From an uncultured Lachnospiraceae bacterium (GTDB lineage Bacteria > Bacillota > Clostridia > Lachnospirales > Lachnospiraceae), in contig CAMSTM010000012.1 of NCBI GenBank assembly GCA_947063675.1, forward strand, positions 1 through 37,682: a stretch of 37,682 nt of DNA, given 5' to 3'. Of the stretch, positions 1 through 8,820 are shown one piece after another. Position numbers and translations under genes: made by a program. The notes beneath the pieces are model-generated. The model saw nothing but the letters and a program-made list of their open reading frames with translations. It was not told where the DNA came from and did not search any database. The first letter of the stretch is position 1. Each line of letters starts with the position of its first letter.

Positions 1-2
1 AT

Positions 3-869
3 TGCGGATGTAAAGTGGGCCCTGATTTTATGGTGGGATATAGGCAAGGGCTGAATGAAAGGACATTGCTTTCCAACCCGGAAAACCCTGTGTATGAAGT
101 GGCCGACGGAAGTATAGAGTTTAAGGATGTTTCCTTTAAATACCATGCGGACGCAAAGGAGCCGGTGCTGAAAGGGATTACCCTGAAAATTGCCTCCGGC
201 GAAACCATAGGAATTCTGGGCGGGACGGGAAGCGCAAAGTCAAGTCTGGTGAATCTGATAAGCCGTCTTTATGATGTGACCTCCGGCAGCCTTTTTGTGG
301 GCGGCAGAAACGTAAAAGAATATGATTTGGAAACGCTGCGCAGCGAGGTGGCGGTGGTGCTTCAAAATAACGTTCTTTTCAGCGGAACGATTCTGGAGAA
401 TTTAAGGTGGGGCAAAAAGGACGCCAGCCCTGAGGAATGCCGTTATGCCTGCGAACTGGCGTGCGCCGATGAATTTATCAGAAAGCTTCCGGGCGGTTAT
501 GAAACCCACATTGAACAGGGAGGAACCAATGTTTCCGGCGGGCAGAGACAGCGTCTTTGTATTGCAAGGGCTTTGCTGAAACAGCCCAAAGTGCTGATTT
601 TAGACGATTCCACCAGCGCCGTTGATACGGCCACGGACGCTAAAATAAGGAAAGCCTTTAAGGAGTCGATTCCCGGAACCACGAAGCTGATTATTGCCCA
701 GAGGATTTCCAGCATTCAGGATGCGGACAAAATCATTGTCATGGACGAGGGGAAGGTGACGGGCTTTGGCGCCCATGAGGAGCTTCTTGAAAATAATGAA
801 ATTTACCGCGAGGTTTATGAATCACAGACATCGGGAAGCGGCGATTTTGACGAGAAAGGAGAGCTGTAA
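3..869 (+). CDS. ABC exporter half-transporter, C-terminal ATPase part (5' truncated)
   Basis: Only the nucleotide-binding domain and a short linker of a type IV (MdlB/BmrC-like) multidrug or lipid exporter half are in view; the membrane domain lies before the window. Walker A reads GGTGSAKSS, the Q-loop is VLQNN, the signature is VSGGQ and Walker B is LILDDSTSAVD. The catalytic Glu after Walker B is Asp (codon 606-608), the hallmark of the degenerate ATP site in heterodimeric exporters. The stop lies 2 bases before the next half-transporter, so the two are translationally linked. The frame is open to base 3. The GTG at 15 and ATG at 30 have no convincing ribosome site and are unlikely starts. 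The residues before about position 50 do not look like the family linker, and a frameshift may lie there (see findings). Substrate unknown. Confidence 0.9.
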   Translation, partial: CGCKVGPDFMVGYRQGLNERTLLSNPENPVYEVADGSIEFKDVSFKYHADAKEPVLKGITLKIASGETIGILGGTGSAKSSLVNLISRLYDVTSGSLFVGGRNVKEYDLETLRSEVAVVLQNNVLFSGTILENLRWGKKDASPEECRYACELACADEFIRKLPGGYETHIEQGGTNVSGGQRQRLCIARALLKQPKVLILDDSTSAVDTATDAKIRKAFKESIPGTTKLIIAQRISSIQDADKIIVMDEGKVTGFGAHEELLENNEIYREVYESQTSGSGDFDEKGEL

Positions 870-871
870 TT

Positions 872-2821
872 ATGGCGCAGGAAAGAAAACCTAAAGTAAA
901 CCAGGGACCGGGGGCCAGAAGGGCAATGGGGCCGCGGCCGGCCATCAAAAACCCGGGAAAACTGTTTAAGCGTCTCATGGCCTACATATTGAAAGGCTAC
1001 GCGCCCCACTGCATCATCGCGGTAGTCTGCATTGCGGCCAGTGTATTTGCAAGTACCCAGGGAACCATGTTTATGCGGACGCTGATTGACGGCTATATTG
1101 AGCCTATGCTTGGCGCCCTTGCATCGGGGAAGGCAGCGCCGGATTTTTCACCGCTGGCAGCGGCAATCATAAAAATGGCATGTATTTATGCAGGAGGCGT
1201 TCTTGCGGCTTTTATCCAGGCAAGGATAATGGTGGTGATTACCCAGGGAGTCATGATGAAGCTGCGCAACGATATGTTTGAAAAGATGGAGAGCCTTCCG
1301 ATTAAATACTTTGACACCCACGCCCACGGTGATATTATGTCCATGTATACCAATGATGTGGATACTCTGCGGCAGATGGTCAGCCAGAGCATTCCCCAGC
1401 TCATAAGCAGCGCCATTACGGTGGTTACCGTGCTTTCCTACATGTTTATCCTGAGCGTCCCCCTGACCCTTGTGACGCTGGTTATGGTGACGGTTATGAT
1501 GGTTTCCGCCAAAAAGGTGGGGGGACTTAGCAGCCGCTTTTTCCTTTCCCAGCAGATAGATATCGGCGCCGTGAACGGATATGTGGAAGAAATGATGAAC
1601 GGCCAGAAGGTTGTTAAGGTATTCTGTCATGAAGACGAGGCGACGGAGAAATTCAATGAACTGAATGACAGGCTTTTTGACAGCGCTTACCATGCCAATC
1701 TGTTCGCCAATATCATGGGGCCCATTAACGCCCAGCTCGGGAACCTGAGCTATGTGGTGTGTACGGTGGCGGGCGGGCTCCTTGCACTTACAGGGATTTC
1801 AGGGCTGACCCTTGGCTCCCTTGCCAGCTTTCTCAATTTCAACCGCTCTTTCAATATGCCCATCAATCAGGTAAGCCAGCAGCTTAACAGCATTATCATG
1901 GCCCTTGCGGGGGCGGAGCGTATTTTCAGGCTCCTTGACGAGAAGCCTGAGACGGACGACGGCTATGTGGAACTGGTGAATGCAAAGGAAGCGGCGGACG
2001 GAACGCTTACGGAAAGCGAAAAAAGAACGGGACTCTGGGCATGGAAGCATTATCATAAGAGCGAGGGAGCCACTACCTATCAGAAGCTGGAAGGAAATGT
2101 GGTATTCGACCACGTGGATTTCGGTTATAATGACGAAAAGATAATTCTCCACGACGTGGAGCTGTACGCGAAGCCGGGGCAGAAAATTGCCTTTGTGGGC
2201 GCTACCGGCGCGGGCAAAACCACAATCACCAACCTGATAAACCGCTTTTACGATATCCAGGACGGGAAAATCCGTTACGACGGCATTAACGTGAATAAGA
2301 TTAAAAAAGCGGATTTGCGGCGTTCTCTGGGGATTGTGCTGCAGGATACCCATTTGTTTACGGGAACCGTGATGGAGAATATCAGATACGGAAAACTGGA
2401 TGCCACGGACGAGGAAGTAAAGGCGGCGGCAAGGCTCGTAAACGCAGACGGCTTTATCCAGAGACTGCCCAGGGGGTATGAGACGATGCTGACCGGGGAC
2501 GGCGCCAATTTAAGCCAGGGGCAGAGACAGCTTCTTGCTATTGCAAGAGCCGCCGTCGCGGACCCGCCTGTACTTATTCTGGACGAGGCAACAAGCTCTA
2601 TCGATACCAGGACGGAGCGGCTGGTGCAGAAGGGGATGGACGCCCTGATGGAGGGAAGGACCACCTTTGTGATTGCCCACAGGCTTTCCACGGTGAAAAA
2701 CAGCAACTGTATCATGGTATTGGAACAGGGAAGGGTGATTGAGCGGGGAACCCACGACCAGCTCATAGCGGAAAAGGGAAAATATTATCAGCTCTATACC
2801 GGCAATGCGGTGACGGCGTGA
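872..2821 (+). CDS. ABC exporter half-transporter, full-length membrane plus ATPase
   Basis: A 649-residue fused membrane and ATPase half-exporter. After a basic N-terminus with a GPRPAIKNPGKLFKRL motif, typical of the second partner of Firmicute heterodimers, come about six membrane helices (residues about 40-340). An insert follows, then the nucleotide-binding domain: Walker A GATGAGKTT, signature LSQGQ, Walker B LILDEATSSID with the canonical Glu, and an H-loop in IAHRLST. The signature has Gln in place of the first Gly of LSGGQ. Paired with the Asp-substituted Walker B of the upstream gene, this predicts one dead and one active ATP site, as established for TM287/288 and BmrCD. It probably exports drugs, lipids or peptides from the membrane; the substrate cannot be read from sequence. 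Confidence 0.94.
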   Translation: MAQERKPKVNQGPGARRAMGPRPAIKNPGKLFKRLMAYILKGYAPHCIIAVVCIAASVFASTQGTMFMRTLIDGYIEPMLGALASGKAAPDFSPLAAAIIKMACIYAGGVLAAFIQARIMVVITQGVMMKLRNDMFEKMESLPIKYFDTHAHGDIMSMYTNDVDTLRQMVSQSIPQLISSAITVVTVLSYMFILSVPLTLVTLVMVTVMMVSAKKVGGLSSRFFLSQQIDIGAVNGYVEEMMNGQKVVKVFCHEDEATEKFNELNDRLFDSAYHANLFANIMGPINAQLGNLSYVVCTVAGGLLALTGISGLTLGSLASFLNFNRSFNMPINQVSQQLNSIIMALAGAERIFRLLDEKPETDDGYVELVNAKEAADGTLTESEKRTGLWAWKHYHKSEGATTYQKLEGNVVFDHVDFGYNDEKIILHDVELYAKPGQKIAFVGATGAGKTTITNLINRFYDIQDGKIRYDGINVNKIKKADLRRSLGIVLQDTHLFTGTVMENIRYGKLDATDEEVKAAARLVNADGFIQRLPRGYETMLTGDGANLSQGQRQLLAIARAAVADPPVLILDEATSSIDTRTERLVQKGMDALMEGRTTFVIAHRLSTVKNSNCIMVLEQGRVIERGTHDQLIAEKGKYYQLYTGNAVTA

Positions 2822-2931
2822 GTACAGGGAGTAAGATTAAAAATTTAAATTTTCATTCGGCAGAGTTTTTGGATGCCATGCAGACACAAACTCTGTCACG
2901 CGCTTAAAAACAGCGCAGAAATGAGGGAAAA
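2822..2931. other. Intergenic spacer with inverted repeats
   Basis: The 110-base gap after the ABC exporter holds an AT palindrome, AAAATTTAAATTTT (2840-2853), an 8-base inverted repeat CAGAGTTT/AAACTCTG (2861-2868 and 2888-2895, 19-base loop) and a small GCGCT/AGCGC stem (2900-2904 and 2912-2916). None is followed by a T-run, so I do not call an intrinsic terminator. No clear ribosome site precedes the next ATG beyond a purine-rich GAGGGAAAA stretch. Confidence 0.35.
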
Positions 2932-3183
2932 ATGCAGGCGCAGAGAGTATGCAGAAAATGTCTGCTCCGGGAGGCGTTCCCGGAGGATTATGAGAAATAT
3001 GTGGCATCCCTTGTAAGACGGATGGCCCCGGAAGAAAAGGCAGGCGAAGAACAGTATAAAAAGCGCATGGATGCCTGCCGGGGATGCGAAAAGCTGGTAA
3101 ACGGCACCTGTATGGCCTGCGGATGTATGGTGGAAATCCGGGGGATGCAAAAGGATGGGAAGTGCCCCTGTAAAAAATGGTAG
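2932..3183 (+). CDS. DUF6171-type Cys-rich small protein
   Basis: An 83-residue protein with seven cysteines: CRKC near the start, then CRGC, CMACGC and CPC in the C-terminal half. This pattern (an acidic middle, then a C-x2-C/C-x2-C-x-C cluster ending in KW) matches from memory the DUF6171 family of Lachnospiraceae, which has no known function. Metal binding, probably zinc, is inferred from the cysteine spacing. The start ATG at 2932 follows the purine-rich GAGGGAAAA. No signal peptide or membrane segment, so cytoplasmic. It stands alone between an exporter and a solute-binding protein that has its own promoter, so context gives no functional hint. Confidence 0.8.
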   Translation: MQAQRVCRKCLLREAFPEDYEKYVASLVRRMAPEEKAGEEQYKKRMDACRGCEKLVNGTCMACGCMVEIRGMQKDGKCPCKKW

Positions 3184-3215
3184 GAGCAGAAGATTTTTTG
3201 CCTGCAACGGCTTCA

Positions 3216-3244
3216 TTGACATGTAGGAAACTGTGTGATACAGT
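3216..3244 (+). promoter_or_regulatory. Sigma-A-type promoter for the solute-binding protein/kinase unit
   Basis: TTGACA (3216-3221, perfect -35), a 17-base spacer and TACAGT (3239-3244, 4/6 to -10). Transcription should begin near 3251. This rules out the upstream in-frame GTG at 3235 and supports ATG 3274 with the GGGAGGG ribosome site at about 3260-3266 as the real start of the next gene. Confidence 0.6.
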
Positions 3245-3273
3245 GGTCTAATAATAACAGGGAGGGAAAAGAA

Positions 3274-4734
3274 ATGAAGTATTCAGGCAAAATCACAAAA
3301 AGTATATGTATATTGATTACATTGGCGTTTATTCTGCCGGGATGCGGCAGCAAAGGGCCTTTAGACCCCAAAAATCCGGTGACACTGACGGTATGGCATT
3401 ATTATAACGGTTCTCAGCAGTCGGCGTTTGACGCGCTGGTGAAAGAATTTAACGACACCGAAGGCCGGGAAAAGGGGATTTATGTGGAAGGCTTCAGCCA
3501 GGGCTCTGTTTCCGATTTGGAAACTGCCATAAGGGCTTCCATCAACGGCGACGTAGGGGCGGATTCCATGCCGGATATTTTTTCTTCCTATGCGGATACC
3601 GCTTATGAAATCGAACAGTTGGGCGCGCTTGCAAACCTGTCGGAGTATTTTAATGAAAAGGAACTGGAACAGTATGTGGACTCTTACATAGAGGAAGGCC
3701 GTATAGCGGACGACGGCACGCTTCGGATTTTCCCGGTGGCAAAATCCACTGAGATTATGATGCTGAACGAAACGGACTGGGAGACCTTCGCAAAGGATAC
3801 GGGCGCGTCGTTAGATGATTTGGCAACCATAGAAGGGGTTGTCTCCACGGCGAAGGCTTACTATGAATGGACGGACGGCCTGACGCCTGACGTTCCGGGA
3901 GACGGACGGGCGTTTTACGGCAGGGATGCGCTGGCAAACTATTTCATTATCGGGATGCAGCAGTTAGGCGTGGAGATTTTTCAGGTAGAGAACGGAAAAA
4001 TGACGTTAAATGTGCCGAAAGAAGAGCTGCGCCGGCTTTGGGAAAATTATTACGTGCCGATGGTAAAAGGATATTTCGGGGCTTACGGTTCATTCCGCTC
4101 TGATGATGTCAAAACAGGGGAGCTTCTCGCTTATACGGGCTCTACCACTTCCGCCATGTACTTTCCGAATCAGGTGGAACAGGACGATAATACCTACAGT
4201 ATTGATTATATGATATTGGAAGCGCCGGTATTTGAGGGCGGGCAGCGTTGTGCCGTACAGCAGGGCGCCGGCATGGTGGTCAGCAAGTCGGATGAGCAGC
4301 GCGAATATGCCGCCGTGGAATTTTTAAAATGGTTTACGCAGGCGGATAAAAATCTGCAGTTTGGCTGCGTGTCCGGTTATCTTCCTGTATTAAAGGAAGC
4401 GAACAGCATAGAAAAGCTGGACCAGGTGATTGCGGAAAAGCAGCTTGAGGTAGCGCCAAAGACATATGACTGCCTTGTTTCCGTGTTTGGGGAAATGGAA
4501 CAGATTTCCCTGTACACAAATAAGAGCTTCCAGAACGGCTCGGCAGCGAGAAAAGTGCTTGAGTACCACCTTTCAGATAAAGCCGTGCAGGACAGGGAAG
4601 CGGTAGGGACAGCAGTTAGAGAAGGGAAGGATTTGGAGGAGGCCTCCGCGCCTTTTGTGTCGGAGGAGGCTTTTGAAAACTGGTATGCGTCATTTTGTGA
4701 GGCATTAAATAAGGCAGTTGGTGAGCAGGGATAA
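3274..4734 (+). CDS. Extracellular solute-binding lipoprotein (family 1), no adjacent permeases
   Basis: A 486-residue lipoprotein of the ABC sugar-binding family 1. The N-terminus is a lipoprotein signal: KITK, a hydrophobic stretch, then lipobox LPGC with the lipidated Cys at residue 24. The mature part begins with a typical TLTVWHYY strand and ends with FCEALNKAV. The start was chosen from the promoter at 3216-3244 and the ribosome site before 3274. No transport permeases flank it. Its stop is followed after 2 bases by a transmembrane hybrid histidine kinase, so this protein more likely presents a ligand to that sensor, or shares permeases encoded elsewhere. Ligand unknown; a saccharide is the usual guess for the family. 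Confidence 0.9.
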   Translation: MKYSGKITKSICILITLAFILPGCGSKGPLDPKNPVTLTVWHYYNGSQQSAFDALVKEFNDTEGREKGIYVEGFSQGSVSDLETAIRASINGDVGADSMPDIFSSYADTAYEIEQLGALANLSEYFNEKELEQYVDSYIEEGRIADDGTLRIFPVAKSTEIMMLNETDWETFAKDTGASLDDLATIEGVVSTAKAYYEWTDGLTPDVPGDGRAFYGRDALANYFIIGMQQLGVEIFQVENGKMTLNVPKEELRRLWENYYVPMVKGYFGAYGSFRSDDVKTGELLAYTGSTTSAMYFPNQVEQDDNTYSIDYMILEAPVFEGGQRCAVQQGAGMVVSKSDEQREYAAVEFLKWFTQADKNLQFGCVSGYLPVLKEANSIEKLDQVIAEKQLEVAPKTYDCLVSVFGEMEQISLYTNKSFQNGSAARKVLEYHLSDKAVQDREAVGTAVREGKDLEEASAPFVSEEAFENWYASFCEALNKAVGEQG

Positions 4735-4736
4735 TA

Positions 4737-7700
4737 ATGGAAAGCGAACGTCAAAGAAGGAAAAAAACAACCATATTCAGGATGTTCCTGATTCCTTTAA
4801 TCGCCATTATGCTGATACAGAGCATGATTACCATCGGCACTTTGGTGGTAAGGAGAATCGCCGGTACTTTGCAGGAATATTCGGGCAGCATGATGAGCCG
4901 GTTAGTGGAAAACAGGAAAGTTATCCTGCAAAATGATATGAATCAGCGCTGGGCATCCATTTATGAGCAGGAACCGGCTATAACAGAGGCACTGCAGCAG
5001 TTTCTGGACGGGGAAGGCATGGAGCTTTCAGAATTTCTGGCTTCAGGAGAACAAAAAAACAGGTTTATGGAACAGATTTTTCCGGAATGCCTTGCAGTCC
5101 TCCAAAACAGCTACACAACAGGGCTTTTCTTCATGTTCACCGGAGAAGAGCCGGAGGCGGCGTGTGAGTACGACGGTTTTTTTGTCCGGGATTCCGACCC
5201 GGCTAAAAGTCCTGCCAACTATTCGGATTTACTTTTGGAGCGCGGAAGCAAGAATCTTTCGAGGCAGTGGAGCATTCCCTTTGACACCAACTGGACGACC
5301 AGATTCCATATGGCGGGGGAAGGGAAGGATGACAGCGAGTATTCTTTCTATGAACCGTGGAGAGCGGGAAGAGAATACGCGGATGCAGCGACAAAGGATT
5401 TGGGCTACTGGTCGCTTCCTTTTTCGCTGGAAAAAGGGACAGCAGGCTCTTATGAAATGATTACATACTCTCTGCCGCTCCGGTATGAAGGCACTGTTTA
5501 TGGAGTGCTTGGAGTGGAGATTTCTTCAAAGGTTTTACGCAGCTATCTGCCGGCCAAGGAGCTGAACGCCGCAAGCCAGTCGGGGTATATGCTGGCTGTG
5601 AAGGAGGAGGACGGCAGCTACAGGCCGTTGCTTGGAGAGGGACTCCTCTCAAATACGGTGCATTCCGCCAAAGATACGTTTTTCCTTAAGGAAACGGGAT
5701 ACAGCAGTCTGTCGGAAGTGGTTTCGGTGAAGCAAAACGGAGAGGGGATTTATGCCGTCGTCTGTCCGCTCAAGCTTTACAGTAATAACGTGCCCTATGA
5801 AGATACGGAGTGGGTGCTTTTAGGGCTCGATACGGAAGAAGATTTGTTTGGAATGAGCCGCCGGCTTTACCTGTGGGTGGTTGTGGCGGTCTTTTTCGGC
5901 CTGGGATTTGGCGTGCTTGGGATTTACTTTCTGGTACGGTATCTGACAAAGCCGGTGGGGCGGCTGATGGAATGTATCAGCAGAGGAAGCGCAGGACTTT
6001 CGGACTTTAAGCTTTCCAATATCTTTGAAATAGACGCTCTGTATGATGTGGTCAGGGATTTGACGAACAGGCAGAAGGAAGCGGAAAATACTTTATTGGA
6101 AGAAAAAGAGCGGTACCGGGTCGCCCTGGAGTCATCCAACGATATCTTTTTTTCCTATGATTTGGATAGCCATGTGCTGGATATTGTGAACCATAAAACG
6201 ATGAGCGGCCAGTGGCAGTGCGGGGAATATGGGGACAGCTTTCTTAACCCGGAGTGTATTTGTGAGACAGAGCGCGGGGAAGTTATGACAGCTTTGCGGG
6301 GGCAGGATGATAAGCTGTCTGTGGAGTTTCGTCTGGAATGGCCCGAGAATACGGATTTCAGGTGGGTTGCCCTCACAGGAAACGCGGTATACGATACAGA
6401 TGGCAAAAAGCGGAAGCTGATAGGAAGCATCCGGAATATTCAGGAACAGAAAGAAAGAGAAGCCAGACAGCTCCGGGAAAACGAAATTGACAGCGTTACC
6501 GGGCTTTATGTCTTTAGCGCCGGAATGAAACATGTAAGGGAACGGCGGGGGACTTTGCCGGAAGGCATTATAGTAAATCTGTACTTTGCCGGGATAAAAG
6601 AGTCCGGCCAAAAATGCGGGATTGTCTTTTCGGATATGATACTGGAGGAAATTGGATGCCTGATAAAAAGCTGCTGTGAAAAATCACGGGGCGGGACGCT
6701 CTTACAACCCCTGGCATTCCGTCTGAATACGGATGAATTTGTCCTGTGGCTGGGCGGCTATACGAAGGAGGAAGCTGGGCGCCTGGTAAGGGAATTGTCT
6801 GCAAATATCGCGGTATGCTTTGATTCCGAACTCTTTTGCGTGGATACCTATGCGGGTTTTGCCTGCGCGGAAGCAGGATTGGACACAGAGGAGCTTATCC
6901 GAAGGGCCAGGCTGGCGCGCCGGATTGCGTTTTCCGGCGATAAAGGGACAGACAATTTTTACCGGGATATTCCGGCGGATAAGAGGAAAGAACTGCCCGC
7001 TCTGAACGGGAAGGATATCCGTTCAGCAGGCTACGGAGAGGATATCGGGCTGGTATCCGTGGCTTTAAACCTGTTTGGCAAGGGAGGCGGATTCGCTGCC
7101 CAGATGATGCTTATGTGCCGTAAGATTGGCAGGTTTTACCAGGCGGAAGGCGTACTGATATCTTTGCTGCGGCCGGATTTTAATTCAAATTATCTGAGCT
7201 GCCAGTGGCACAGGGACGGAAGCGTTTCCGGAGAAACTGTCAGGAAATACAAGGAAGAAGAAAAAGAGGAGTTTTACCGGTGGCTGGGGAAGAAGGAGGT
7301 CCGTTATGTTTCGGAAAAAGACAGCGGTGGAGACACCATCCGGCGTTTTCTGGCCATAGACGAAGGGGATTTTGGCGTCGTCCTGCCTATGTATGACAGC
7401 GGGAGCTATATGGGAAATATCTGTATCCTGGGCATTTTGCCGGAATTTCTGGAAGATGCGGAGAACTACCAGGAGCTTGCAGAGCTTGGCAGAGTAGCGG
7501 AAAGCCAGATAAACCAGCAGCAGTCCGATATTGCAAGCAAGGCAAAATCCGAGTTTTTATCCCGAATGAGCCACGAGATACGTACACCGATGAACGGCAT
7601 TATCGGTATGACGGCAATTGCACTGCAGCAGAACCAGAGCAAAGAGCGGGCAATAGACTGTCTGCAAAAAATACAGTCCTCCTCGGAATATCTGTTGGGA

Positions 7701-8663
7701 CTGATTAACGATATTCTGGATATGTCCAAAATTGAAAGCGGCAAGATGAAGCTGGAGCCGTGCAATTTTAATATCTATGAAATGCTGGATACCATAGGGG
7801 AGCTGATTGTGCCCCAGGCGGAGGCAAAGCGGATTGACCTTGTAAAGGATATCAGGATGAACCATAAATGGTTTATGGCGGACCGGATGCGGATAAGCCA
7901 GGTGCTGATTAATCTGCTCGGCAATGCGGTGAAATTTACGCCTGCCGGAGGAAAGGTCGTCTTTTCGGTAGAAGAGCTTGAGAGCGATGAGGAACAGGCG
8001 CAGGTTTCTTTTGCAGTATCAGATACAGGCATCGGGATTGCGCCTGAGGACCAGGAAAGAGTGTTCCGCTCCTTTGAGCAGGCATCCTCGAATCCGTCAA
8101 AGCAGCAGGGGACAGGACTTGGGCTTTCCATCAGCAGCCGTCTGGTTCAGCTTATGGGAAGCAATATCCAGATTGAAAGCACCCCGGGGGAGGGCAGTAC
8201 GTTCCGATTTGCAATTCCCATTAATCTCGGAGAAGATATGGAAACGGAAGTTTCACAGGAGGAGGTTTCCTTTGAGGGCCGCCGTGTGCTTGTGGTGGAG
8301 GATAATGAACTGAATTCGGAAATTGCCCAGTGCCTTCTTGAAGAACGCGGCTTTGAAGTAGACTGTGTATTTAACGGAGCCGAGGCGGTAGAGCGGGTGA
8401 AGAACATGCCGCCGGGGACATATGATGTGATTCTGATGGATATTATGATGCCGGTGATGGACGGACTTTCGGCGACGCGGGCAATTCGGGGCATGGAGCG
8501 GGAGGACTGCCATACCATCCCGATTGTGGCAATGTCGGCGAACGCCTTTGACGACGATTTGAAGAAGTCGGTGGAGTGCGGGATGAACGGGCATTTATCC
8601 AAACCGGTGGATGTGGAGAAGCTGTATCAGACGCTGGGAGAGATTATTTTTAAAAACTCGTGA
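4737..8663 (+). CDS. Hybrid sensor histidine kinase (Cache, PAS, degenerate GGDEF, GAF, HisKA, HATPase, REC)
   Basis: A 1308-residue membrane sensor kinase with its own receiver domain. Visible order: membrane helix at about 13-36; a large extracellular Cache-like domain to about 375; a second helix at about 378-402 (LWVVVAVFFGLGFGVLGIYF); a short HAMP-like KPVGRL linker; PAS at about 460-575; a GGDEF-like domain from DSVTGLY (about 585), whose signature is degenerate (RLNTDEF, 662-668); a GAF-like region at about 770-925; HisKA with SHEIRTP, phospho-His H946; HATPase with NAVKFTP, DTGIGI and GTGLGL; and a receiver with VVEDNE, phospho-Asp D1235 in ILMDIMMP and a C-terminal KPVD. It lies 2 bases after the solute-binding lipoprotein gene and shares its promoter. 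No DNA-binding output is attached, so a separate regulator or Hpt protein should lie elsewhere. Domain limits are approximate. Confidence 0.93.
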   Translation: MESERQRRKKTTIFRMFLIPLIAIMLIQSMITIGTLVVRRIAGTLQEYSGSMMSRLVENRKVILQNDMNQRWASIYEQEPAITEALQQFLDGEGMELSEFLASGEQKNRFMEQIFPECLAVLQNSYTTGLFFMFTGEEPEAACEYDGFFVRDSDPAKSPANYSDLLLERGSKNLSRQWSIPFDTNWTTRFHMAGEGKDDSEYSFYEPWRAGREYADAATKDLGYWSLPFSLEKGTAGSYEMITYSLPLRYEGTVYGVLGVEISSKVLRSYLPAKELNAASQSGYMLAVKEEDGSYRPLLGEGLLSNTVHSAKDTFFLKETGYSSLSEVVSVKQNGEGIYAVVCPLKLYSNNVPYEDTEWVLLGLDTEEDLFGMSRRLYLWVVVAVFFGLGFGVLGIYFLVRYLTKPVGRLMECISRGSAGLSDFKLSNIFEIDALYDVVRDLTNRQKEAENTLLEEKERYRVALESSNDIFFSYDLDSHVLDIVNHKTMSGQWQCGEYGDSFLNPECICETERGEVMTALRGQDDKLSVEFRLEWPENTDFRWVALTGNAVYDTDGKKRKLIGSIRNIQEQKEREARQLRENEIDSVTGLYVFSAGMKHVRERRGTLPEGIIVNLYFAGIKESGQKCGIVFSDMILEEIGCLIKSCCEKSRGGTLLQPLAFRLNTDEFVLWLGGYTKEEAGRLVRELSANIAVCFDSELFCVDTYAGFACAEAGLDTEELIRRARLARRIAFSGDKGTDNFYRDIPADKRKELPALNGKDIRSAGYGEDIGLVSVALNLFGKGGGFAAQMMLMCRKIGRFYQAEGVLISLLRPDFNSNYLSCQWHRDGSVSGETVRKYKEEEKEEFYRWLGKKEVRYVSEKDSGGDTIRRFLAIDEGDFGVVLPMYDSGSYMGNICILGILPEFLEDAENYQELAELGRVAESQINQQQSDIASKAKSEFLSRMSHEIRTPMNGIIGMTAIALQQNQSKERAIDCLQKIQSSSEYLLGLINDILDMSKIESGKMKLEPCNFNIYEMLDTIGELIVPQAEAKRIDLVKDIRMNHKWFMADRMRISQVLINLLGNAVKFTPAGGKVVFSVEELESDEEQAQVSFAVSDTGIGIAPEDQERVFRSFEQASSNPSKQQGTGLGLSISSRLVQLMGSNIQIESTPGEGSTFRFAIPINLGEDMETEVSQEEVSFEGRRVLVVEDNELNSEIAQCLLEERGFEVDCVFNGAEAVERVKNMPPGTYDVILMDIMMPVMDGLSATRAIRGMEREDCHTIPIVAMSANAFDDDLKKSVECGMNGHLSKPVDVEKLYQTLGEIIFKNS

Positions 8664-8699
8664 ACCGTGTGAACCGACCTGTGTGAATCGCCTGAACCG
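8661..8699. repeat. Four direct copies of TGAA(C/T)CG at the kinase stop codon
   Basis: TGAACCG at 8661-8667 (its TGA is the kinase stop), TGAACCG at 8670-8676, TGAATCG at 8684-8690 and TGAACCG at 8693-8699. Start-to-start spacing is 9, 14 and 9, so it reads as two 9-base pairs. It may be a small expanded repeat or a cluster of protein sites. No function is assigned. Confidence 0.6.
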
Positions 8700-8729
8700 C
8701 AATAAGAAAAATTTATGTCATTAAACAGG

Positions 8730-8758
8730 TTGTTTGTGTAACTGCAGTTAAATATATT
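8730..8758 (+). promoter_or_regulatory. Promoter with palindromic spacer, candidate operator
   Basis: TTGTTT (8730-8735), a 17-base spacer and TATATT (8753-8758, one mismatch to -10). The spacer contains the perfect 12-base palindrome TAACTGCAGTTA (8739-8750), exactly where a repressor dimer would block RNA polymerase. It would drive the small gene at 8821. The -35 is only 3/6 to consensus. Confidence 0.45.
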
Positions 8759-8820
8759 TTTAATTTTCCGATATTATTACCAGAGGCAAAATACATAAGG
8801 ACAGGGCGGGAGGGATAATA

